DNA of 5,539 nt from Candidatus Bathyarchaeota archaeon (GTDB lineage: Archaea; Thermoproteota; Bathyarchaeia; Bathyarchaeales; Bathyarchaeaceae), in contig CP070636.1 in NCBI GenBank assembly GCA_020356305.1, positions 1,115,760 to 1,121,298 of the forward strand, given 5' to 3'. Below, in pieces: positions 1 through 5,539 of this stretch (position 1 is the stretch's first letter; each line of letters starts with the position of its first letter). A program made the position numbers and the translations under genes. Under the pieces are notes generated by a model that was not told the DNA's origin, made no database searches, and worked only from the letters and a program-made list of their open reading frames with translations.

Positions 1-628
1 AGACGTATTTCGTAGCATAATAGATATTCCGCCATTAGAGGTAATTGCGGAGTATAGGACTTGTGGCAGGCAGGAGTGTCCTAGCGAAGTGCGTATGGTA
101 GACCCCTCGTGATTTTGAGCTGAAAAACGGGTCTAGATTTTATCTCTTGTGTCAGGGCCTGCGTGGCCGACGATAGATAAGTTTTAGATGCGTAAAGAGT
201 TACAGAAATTCGCGGCTCCTGTAACTCCGACATTCATTACTCGCATTTTTTCTTTGTTAAGTTTAGCGTGACGATTATCGCCAACTGTTCTTGTAATAAC
301 ATCTGTCTTATGACGGAAGTAAGAAAATGGGCCGAGGGTTCGCTCAAATCTTTGAAAGATGAGATTAATCGTGGATTGATAGAAGATGAAGAGTGGGAGT
401 GGGGAATTCATTAAAGCCACTGAAGCCATGCTGCCAGATGGTTTTGTATTTTTCTCGCGCAGTTTTTGTCCTCTGTCGATCATCGTATCATCACACTATA
501 GCCATACTAACAAGAAAAATCGTCATTTGCTGTGCCGGCATCTGCCCAAAAGTCCGGCTTAAGAAGAAGACAGCGATAATCTCAAGTATAAAGCTAAATT
601 CACCTATAAAACACTTGAAAACGCCTTA
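1..628. other. Gene-poor region downstream of the operon
   Basis: No convincing gene. The open frames at 184-483 (minus) and 393-818 (plus) give compositions unlike real proteins, and I recognise no motif. Two adjacent short inverted repeats occur at 55-83 (TAGGAC/GTCCTA) and 99-135 (TAGACCC/GGGTCTA). Neither is followed by a clear T-run, and no tRNA-like pattern was found. Confidence 0.5.
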
Positions 629-880
629 TCACGTAGAATTGCGGAGGAATTCACGATTGGTTGATGTAATATTGTCCAGCAGATTATTGATGATTTTGCC
701 GATCTTTTCCTGCTCGGCTTGTGCTCGTCGTCGAGAGGCAGCAAATTCTTTTCCTTCTGAGCCTATCTGTTTTTTTACGGCCTCGGCCAATTTTCTGCGG
801 CCACCTTTGCCAAGGTAAGGCCTGTAGAAACTAACAATAAAGTTCTTGCCTTCTTTGAAAAATGCTTGGTAATTCCAACT
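629..880 (-). pseudogene. Possible serine-recombinase C-terminal remnant
   Basis: An open frame of 83 codons on the minus strand, bounded by TAA (883-881) and TGA (631-629) and containing no methionine codon. Its product is rich in K, R, E, Q and A, forms a likely coiled coil, and contains INNLLDNITSTNREF near its end. That resembles the helical segment after the catalytic region of large serine recombinases, where L-L-D-N-(I/L)-T-x-x-N-R-(D/E)-F is a recurring pattern. The frame ends five codons after that motif, and no recombinase catalytic domain is recognisable upstream, so if the match is real this is a decayed fragment. The resemblance is from memory of the family and is moderate. A random open stretch is the alternative. 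Confidence 0.3.
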
Positions 881-1328
881 TTACGAAGCAAAGCCCATGC
901 TGCTCCATACCCGCACCGTTTAGAGGGTTGCAGTACTTATGGTGTTCGCTTTTACGAACTCTTGTAAGTCTGATTCAATTTATGACCAGACCTGAATGAA
1001 TTGGGATTTGGAGTTGTTTTGAAGGAATGAATATGAAGAGTGAGGTAGAGGAGGGAGGGGGTAGGCTGCAATTCGGGGACAGAGGTCTTTAGCATCTGGA
1101 TACGTTTAAGACAGTAGGCATTTAAGAGGCTACGTCCATGGGTTGCTGAGTGTGCCCATGAGAATTCGACAATTCCGTCATCAGGGGAATCGTTATAAAT
1201 CTGTTTTCCTTTGCATAAGACTGTAGATGTGTAGACAAGGCTTTGAGTCATTGTTATCTCTCTGAGTTTCTGTGAGACATCGATGTCATATGTGATTCGT
1301 GAAGAACTCACTTAAAGGAGGATTCGTT
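881..1328. other. Region directly downstream of the HNH gene with one doubtful small open frame
   Basis: A minus-strand frame runs from a GTG at 1311 to a TAA at 954-952, with a better internal ATG at 1251 (99 codons, preceded by GAGAG at a usable distance). Its first half looks passably protein-like. The second half comes from a C/T-rich tract and reads as leucine, proline, threonine and histidine without motif, so I do not call it a gene. A purine-rich plus-strand tract with several G-runs lies at 1032-1065, and a perfect 12-base palindrome at 1276-1287. No clear rho-independent terminator for the operon is visible. Confidence 0.45.
1318..1327 (+). repeat. Operon-flanking inverted repeat, left copy
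   Basis: GAGGATTCGT begins 11 bases and ends 2 bases beyond the HNH stop codon. The same 10 bases occur in inverted orientation at 5303-5312 on the other side of the operon. An additional AAAG precedes both copies with a one-base offset. Ten bases over these flanks could occur by chance, so a boundary role is only a suggestion. Confidence 0.3.
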
Positions 1329-2315
1329 TCAATCGTCGTCTCCTACCGCAGCCTTGGTTGAAGCCTTCTGGATACGCTCAAGTTCGCGCACGTAATCCAG
1401 TGCTGCCGATGAATAATCCTCGCTTCCATCTCGGAATGGTTTCAGCGCATTGACCAGCCGCTCCTGCACTTCAGTCTCGCTTTCGTACGCTAGGAAGACT
1501 CCATAGTAAAGGCGACGGACAGACTCTTGTGCTTTCTGTCGCCTTTTGTTCAGTTTGTCCCGTCGCAGATTGAAAGCCTTGATCGAGTTCTCGCCCAACG
1601 AGCTATTGTCCACAGCTACAACCGTTCCCCCCAAGCCATAGTGCAGATGCTTTCTAGGTTTTCGCTGTGGATTGGGATTCAAGGGATTGAGGAGTAGTGG
1701 CTCCTCTTCGGCGTCAAGTGCCCTCGGACCAAGTAGGTACCAATCCTCTTGGTTTCGGATCCCAACGGTCTCCTCCTTCAATGTTTCCTCCAATGTGGCT
1801 TTTTCCTGCGCCGAAAGTCTCTTCATCAGCAAATAGCCTTTATTGGTTGGAAACTGGTCGACCTTCCCCTCTCCTGTATTGCAGAATGAACAGGCTGGCA
1901 CGAGGTTTCTCCAGTTATAGGCCAACCAGAAGTAACCCGGATGAGCAATGCTCGTCCCATCCGGAAGGATGCATCGCGCCATAGTTTTTTTCCCGTCACT
2001 ATCATTAAAGGTCACCCGTCCCTTGGGCCGAAAATGTTCCGCGTCGCCGTAATACCGGTCGAGGTCAAGCGGTGATTCACAGTAGGCGCATTTGAAGTTG
2101 AAAACGTTCTCAAGAAGCCAAGCCTTCAACCTCTTCCAGATGGCCTGTTGAAAGGGGCAGTCGAATTCAGATGGTCGAGGGTCCGTCGCCAGCCATTCTT
2201 CCCATGATTTGATGACTTGGACAGTTGCTGCCTTTGCATCATCCTCCCACTGCTGCCACCACTCTTTCTGGTCGGGATCTGTAAGCTTTTCCGGATCAAA
2301 TATGACGGTTCTCAT
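1329..2315 (-). CDS. PtuB-like HNH endonuclease, partner of the upstream ATPase
   Basis: 328 residues from the ATG at 2315. It is recognised as the HNH endonuclease family that accompanies PtuA-type ATPases (Septu, retron Ec78) and is expected to cut nucleic acid in the cytoplasm once the ATPase partner is triggered. Visible motifs: zinc-type CxxC C76-A-Y-C79; the first HNH half D-A-E-H-F-R-P-K-G (91-99, H94 the likely catalytic histidine); H125-P-G-Y-F-W-L-A-Y-N-W-R-N-L-V-P (N134, N137); and C142-S-F-C145-N146 followed by K151 and F155-P156. The second CxxC completes a zinc site. The C-terminal half (about 185-328) is charged and helical, with the acidic tail G-D-D-D. The start at 2315 is preferred over the in-frame ATG at 2330, because GGAAGGA sits correctly before 2315 and the ATG overlaps the upstream stop as ATGA. 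Same operon as the SIR2-ATPase gene. Motifs look intact, so the nuclease is probably active. The target (phage DNA, host DNA or tRNA) cannot be read from sequence. Confidence 0.93.
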   Translation of the reverse strand: MRTVIFDPEKLTDPDQKEWWQQWEDDAKAATVQVIKSWEEWLATDPRPSEFDCPFQQAIWKRLKAWLLENVFNFKCAYCESPLDLDRYYGDAEHFRPKGRVTFNDSDGKKTMARCILPDGTSIAHPGYFWLAYNWRNLVPACSFCNTGEGKVDQFPTNKGYLLMKRLSAQEKATLEETLKEETVGIRNQEDWYLLGPRALDAEEEPLLLNPLNPNPQRKPRKHLHYGLGGTVVAVDNSSLGENSIKAFNLRRDKLNKRRQKAQESVRRLYYGVFLAYESETEVQERLVNALKPFRDGSEDYSSAALDYVRELERIQKASTKAAVGDDD

Positions 2316-5122
2316 TGGAGTTCCTTCCATCCCATGCTTTGTGCTACTTTCCGTGTCTTCTCTAAAAGCTCCCTCTTAAGCAAGTTCACCTTTTTCGGCG
2401 AGTAATCTGCGGTCAGAATTGCGTTTACGAGTTCTTGGGTCCGACGTTCCAGTTTGGTTTCGGAACTGGCCGGCGGAAGCAGCGATTCCAAGGCGCTGTG
2501 GAGTTTGCGGTAGCGTAGCTCCTGCTCTTTAGTCTTCTTGCTAATCCCAAGCAGTTTCTCATACTCGGCCATGAGTTTCTCGCCCTCCTCTCCCAGCGAT
2601 AGTGTGGATGCCAATCCAAAAAGATCTCCAGTCAGAATCTGGTCCGCACGGCCCAAGAGCATGTCTGCCGGTATTTCCACTTTCTGCACAATGCCGCTTT
2701 CATTGCGTGCTAGGCGCACCACTTGGTCCTTCCGCATTCCTCCAACGATCAAGGGCGAATGTGTTGTTGCTATGAACTGAACATTGGGAAGAAGCTTCTT
2801 AAGATTGAACACGAGTTTTTGCTGCCATTCCGGGTGCATATGCGCGTCTATTTCATCCATTAATACTAAGCTGAATCTTTCCTTTGGCCGCCCCTCGTAC
2901 CCGTAGATTTCATAGAGGCGCTGCAAGGTTATGCCTATCCAACCTATCAAAGATGTCGTGCCCTGGCTGATGGCTTCCATGGGGACGGGACCGTCGTCGG
3001 TAATGATCGTGATCTCGTATGTATCAAGGTCAACCTTCTTGAATTCAACTCTTAAGCCTTCTGTTAGGTGATCAACAACTTGCCAAAAGTCTTTGAGAAG
3101 CATTTCATAACGATTATCTGCTTGTTTTCTGCTTTTTTCATCTTTGATCCTGTGGTCAAGATTCACTATCCATTGCTTCAGTTTGTCCAGCCGCGGATCA
3201 GGTTCACCTTTTATGAGGGGCAATAAATCGCTGGGAGTCGGTCGTCCTTTTTCCCCCATAGGTTCGGAGCCTTCTGGTCTCTTCCAGCTTAAGGCGCGGA
3301 TGGGCGGAAACCCTAAGACGAGCCAACCTTCGGCTTCCAACAGTCGTACCGGGATCGACTTGATTTCCGTTTCACCACTGGTTCGGTGAATCTCAGTCAG
3401 ATATCTCTTGCGGTTTGTAGTCTCTAATGTGATTTTCGCACTCGTCTTGCGCGTCTTGATCAGACGGTCGGCGTACGGTTGTGCGTCCTTCCCACAGATT
3501 CCCAAAGCGATAGCCCTCAGAATAGTCGATTTTCCAACACCATTATCGCCTAGTAAAATATTCCAGTGGGAATTCAATTCCAATTCCAGACTGTCAAAGG
3601 GCCCTATATTTTCCAATTTGACACGTTTCAAGCTGGAAGCCTTCTGCTTTCGTTCTGCCAAGTCCCCCGTTGAAATTGCGCCTCCTGCAACATCTCTTCG
3701 ACCGAGTCTTTTCACCAGCGTCTCCAGGAAAACATCTACTTGGCCGTGTTCCTGGTCGGCCACATACGGCAAAACCTCAATTCCATAGCGCCTCTTAAGC
3801 AAATCTGCCTTGGCCCGCCAGGCTGAGCCGGCGACACTCACCAAGGCATAATGATTGCGAGAAACATACCCTTGAAATTGTAGGCCGCCCAAATAATCCT
3901 CAATTCCGTCAAGACTTGCTCCAATGAAGAGAATCGTCCTCAAATAGAATAGATTCCCCATAAACTGTGACAAAGGCCGATTCCCAGCAACAAACTGTTC
4001 ATACTGGGCAGGGGTTATGAGTACGGACTCTGGCTGCTCCAAAGAACCGTATAATTTGAGAAGAAAGAAATCACGCTTCGTTAACGCATTAAGTAGCGGC
4101 TCGGTATCCTGCGGCGTATAGACCTTGGCGTTCACATCATCGAAAGTCTTCTCCAGAAGGTTGTCAAAGTTCGTCGTTAGAGCAGCGGAGAATCCGATTT
4201 TTGAGAGAAGACGGTGCGAATGTGGCAGACGTGGTAGAGGCTCAACAAATATTTGTCTGAGATATTTATTCAGTGCTTTCTCATGATTATCTGTCTTAAG
4301 AGCATCGATGATGCCATCAGCAACCGAATCGATAGCATCTTCAGCTATTGCAGAATGCAGCGATTGTCCATAATTTTCATCGATAAATTTATTTTCTATT
4401 GCCCATTGCACCAGGTTCCCGATGAAAGGTCGCCATGTTGGAAACTTAGCGCGGGCACTCAGCCCTGCTCCTGCGAAGAGAGCACTCTCACCAGCTTCGA
4501 TAGCCTGAATCAGATCATCTGGAGGCTCAGGCTGAGATAATTGCAGAGGTGTAGCGGCTTCGACATCAATGTCATACTTTTTCTTGCTGACTCTTTTCTG
4601 CATTTTTATTATATCGTCAACCGTTTTGAACCATATTCTAAGTAGCCTATCGAAATATGGTCTGAATCTACCTGAGAGCGACGCACCAATAACTATAATG
4701 CCGATAATCAGAGCAATTGCAAGTATGACTTTGGTGACGGAAGGTAATGATGGCCCAAGCGATTTGATGGTAAGGCCAAAATAGGGCGCACTTTGCTCCT
4801 GGCCGGAAAAGACAACAACCTTGGGATTCCTATTGGAAGGAAGCTGTTCTGGAATTCGAACTAAGATGTATTCTGACGTAACATCCTCTGGGTTAACAAC
4901 AATGTCATCAAATTGCACCTTTACTTCGCTGGCATCAAGGGTAGTGTCTCTTCTAAAGGTGATCTTTATTAAGGACCCTGGAGTAGCACTTTCCGGAAGG
5001 ACAGCACTAATTTCGATTGGAGGCGTTCGCAGTTGGCGACTTTGCTCCATTGCTTGTACACTCGTATTTGTCAACAGCAAGGTACAACACACGGCTATGA
5101 CGTACATGGCATGTCCTTTCAT
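2312..5122 (-). CDS. Membrane-anchored TIG-like/SIR2-like/PtuA-type ATPase fusion protein (Septu-like defence subunit)
   Basis: About 936 residues from the ATG at 5122. Domains in order: signal peptide 1-24 (basic start, hydrophobic core, cleavage after V-Q-A); Ig/TIG-like beta domain about 35-120; transmembrane helix about 132-149, then a basic stretch (R152, R154, R159, R162, K166) predicting a cytoplasmic C-terminus; SIR2-like domain about 203-467 with FAGAGLS (G218, G220), TTNFD (N318, D320), KLYG (Y358) and FIGASLD (399-405); ABC/SMC-like ATPase from about 498 to the end, with Walker A GDNGVGKS (525-532), FPPIR (605-609), signature-like SQGTTS (719-724), Walker B LVLMDEID (D756, E757) and H-switch TTHSP (H788). 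The ATPase and its ADQILTGDLFGL tail resemble PtuA-type proteins that partner HNH nucleases. The SIR2 site that is normally histidine is tyrosine. An ATG at 5107 has the better ribosome site but lacks a basic signal-peptide n-region. Starts further upstream lie inside the promoter. Defence role inferred from families. Confidence 0.93.
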   Translation of the reverse strand: MKGHAMYVIAVCCTLLLTNTSVQAMEQSRQLRTPPIEISAVLPESATPGSLIKITFRRDTTLDASEVKVQFDDIVVNPEDVTSEYILVRIPEQLPSNRNPKVVVFSGQEQSAPYFGLTIKSLGPSLPSVTKVILAIALIIGIIVIGASLSGRFRPYFDRLLRIWFKTVDDIIKMQKRVSKKKYDIDVEAATPLQLSQPEPPDDLIQAIEAGESALFAGAGLSARAKFPTWRPFIGNLVQWAIENKFIDENYGQSLHSAIAEDAIDSVADGIIDALKTDNHEKALNKYLRQIFVEPLPRLPHSHRLLSKIGFSAALTTNFDNLLEKTFDDVNAKVYTPQDTEPLLNALTKRDFFLLKLYGSLEQPESVLITPAQYEQFVAGNRPLSQFMGNLFYLRTILFIGASLDGIEDYLGGLQFQGYVSRNHYALVSVAGSAWRAKADLLKRRYGIEVLPYVADQEHGQVDVFLETLVKRLGRRDVAGGAISTGDLAERKQKASSLKRVKLENIGPFDSLELELNSHWNILLGDNGVGKSTILRAIALGICGKDAQPYADRLIKTRKTSAKITLETTNRKRYLTEIHRTSGETEIKSIPVRLLEAEGWLVLGFPPIRALSWKRPEGSEPMGEKGRPTPSDLLPLIKGEPDPRLDKLKQWIVNLDHRIKDEKSRKQADNRYEMLLKDFWQVVDHLTEGLRVEFKKVDLDTYEITIITDDGPVPMEAISQGTTSLIGWIGITLQRLYEIYGYEGRPKERFSLVLMDEIDAHMHPEWQQKLVFNLKKLLPNVQFIATTHSPLIVGGMRKDQVVRLARNESGIVQKVEIPADMLLGRADQILTGDLFGLASTLSLGEEGEKLMAEYEKLLGISKKTKEQELRYRKLHSALESLLPPASSETKLERRTQELVNAILTADYSPKKVNLLKRELLEKTRKVAQSMGWKELQ
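2316..2328 (-). promoter_or_regulatory. Ribosome binding site for the HNH gene, inside the ATPase coding region
   Basis: GGAAGGA at 2328-2322, with its AAGGA core six bases upstream of the ATG at 2315. It sits within the last codons of the ATPase gene. The stop codon of that gene (2314-2312) overlaps this ATG as ATGA, the typical arrangement for translational coupling, and this decides the start of the HNH gene. Confidence 0.75.
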
Positions 5123-5134
5123 CTGGGATTTCCC
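5108..5134 (-). promoter_or_regulatory. Ribosome binding sites at two alternative starts of the SIR2-ATPase gene
   Basis: GGGAAA (5134-5129) lies six bases before the ATG at 5122. AAAGGA (5119-5114) lies six bases before the ATG at 5107. The second is the stronger Shine-Dalgarno match, while the first gives a signal peptide with a lysine in its n-region. The two starts differ by five codons and do not change the domain content. Confidence 0.55.
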
Positions 5135-5207
5135 ATTTAACTTGATAAAGAGTGCTTTTGCACGCCTTGACACTTTTCCTGAGACACTCCTGTATAATTC
5201 AAGCCAC

Positions 5208-5236
5208 ATAATACTACAACTACATCGCAATTTCAA
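5208..5236 (-). promoter_or_regulatory. Sigma70-type promoter for the SIR2-ATPase/HNH operon
   Basis: On the minus strand, TTGAAA (5236-5231) and TATTAT (5213-5208) are separated by exactly 17 bases. Each hexamer matches the consensus at five of six positions. Transcription would begin near 5201, leaving a leader of about 80 bases before the ATG at 5122. This placement argues against translation from the in-frame TTG at 5236 or the ATG at 5209, since both lie upstream of the predicted start of the message. Predicted from sequence only. Confidence 0.6.
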
Positions 5237-5239
5237 CTA

Positions 5240-5539
5240 ATTTTCGAGAAACTCAGCCCGCCATGTGGCATTAGACACAAGATAAAGTAAAGAATTTGCT
5301 TTACGAATCCTCTCTTTCCCACTGTATTGGCACACGGCAACCGTTCAGCTTTACTTGAATATGTGTTGCATGAATGTGATCGTCGGAGGGTGGGGGCCAG
5401 TAAGGCAGGCAGACACCTGCGCGATATTAGCTGGATATAGCAATGAGCGCGACTTCTCGATGCAAGCTCCTCATAACGTCGTAGCCAATCAGAGAACCAA
5501 CTGTTTAATAAGAGGTTATCCTTTTGACGGCCCCCGAGG
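5240..5539. other. Upstream non-coding region of the operon
   Basis: No supportable gene on either strand. The notable element is the inverted repeat GTAAAG (5287-5292) with CTTTAC (5299-5304), about 50 bases upstream of the promoter -35 box. It could be an operator or a weak hairpin. A shorter repeat, GCAGG/CCTGC, lies at 5405-5420. Confidence 0.45.
5303..5312 (-). repeat. Operon-flanking inverted repeat, right copy
   Basis: Read on the minus strand this is GAGGATTCGT, identical to the copy at 1318-1327. It partly overlaps the GTAAAG/CTTTAC inverted repeat upstream of the promoter. The pair exactly encloses the promoter and both genes. Confidence 0.3.

Noticed and set aside
1..180. Possible tRNA or retron-type non-coding RNA
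   Set aside because: No T-loop consensus or cloverleaf was found, and there is no reverse transcriptase gene in the window, so the PtuAB-like pair cannot be called a retron from what is visible.
184..483. Minus-strand open frame of 99 codons beginning M-I-D-R-G-Q
   Set aside because: No ribosome site worth noting, no recognisable motif and an arbitrary composition in a region with frequent stops.
393..818. Plus-strand open frame of 141 codons
   Set aside because: Cysteine-, serine- and proline-rich without motif. Part of it is the antisense of the more protein-like recombinase-like frame at 629-880.
1276..1287. Perfect 12-base palindrome GACATCGATGTC
   Set aside because: About one such palindrome is expected by chance in a window of this size, and nothing extends it.
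952..1311. Possible third operon gene just after the HNH gene
   Set aside because: GTG start without a ribosome site. The C-terminal half derives from a C/T-rich tract and shows no family resemblance. Kept only as a doubtful open frame in the region description.
65..5412. Nine-base direct repeat GGCAGGCAG at 65-73 and 5404-5412, considered as possible attachment sites
   Set aside because: Too short and of simple sequence, with no tRNA or intact integrase next to either copy.

Overview
The window holds one convincing transcription unit: a two-gene operon on the minus strand (about 5236 down to 1329). It is flanked by about 1.3 kb of gene-poor DNA downstream and 0.3 kb upstream. Base composition is mid-GC. 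The operon shows a good sigma70-type promoter, Shine-Dalgarno sites and a Sec-type signal peptide, so the host is a bacterium. Nothing in the window fixes the phylum. The lack of housekeeping genes and a possible decayed site-specific recombinase nearby fit an accessory island.

First gene (minus, about 5122 to 2312): a large chimeric protein of about 936 residues. In order it carries a cleavable-looking signal peptide, a short Ig/TIG-like beta domain predicted to lie outside the membrane, one transmembrane helix with a basic cytoplasmic flank, a SIR2-like NAD-binding domain, and an ABC/SMC-like (OLD/PtuA-type) ATPase. The ATPase has a complete Walker A, a signature-like motif, a Walker B and an H-switch. 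The position of the usual SIR2 catalytic histidine (K-L-H-G) is occupied by tyrosine (K-L-Y-G).

Second gene (minus, about 2315 to 1329): an HNH endonuclease of the family paired with PtuA-type ATPases (PtuB of Septu and retron-Ec78 systems). Its start overlaps the stop of the ATPase gene as ATGA, with a strong ribosome binding site inside the end of the first gene. The two products are therefore probably made in a fixed ratio and work as a complex.

The pair reads as a Septu-like (PtuAB) anti-phage module whose ATPase subunit has been fused to a membrane-anchored SIR2 sensor or effector. I do not recognise this exact architecture as a named system, so it is the main candidate for something new. 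The anti-phage role is inferred from domain families.

Downstream (1-1328) there is no convincing intact gene. One start-less open frame on the minus strand (629-880) resembles the coiled-coil C-terminal part of a serine recombinase and is probably a relic. Positions 5240-5539 hold no supportable gene. A 10-base inverted repeat brackets the operon, but it could be chance.
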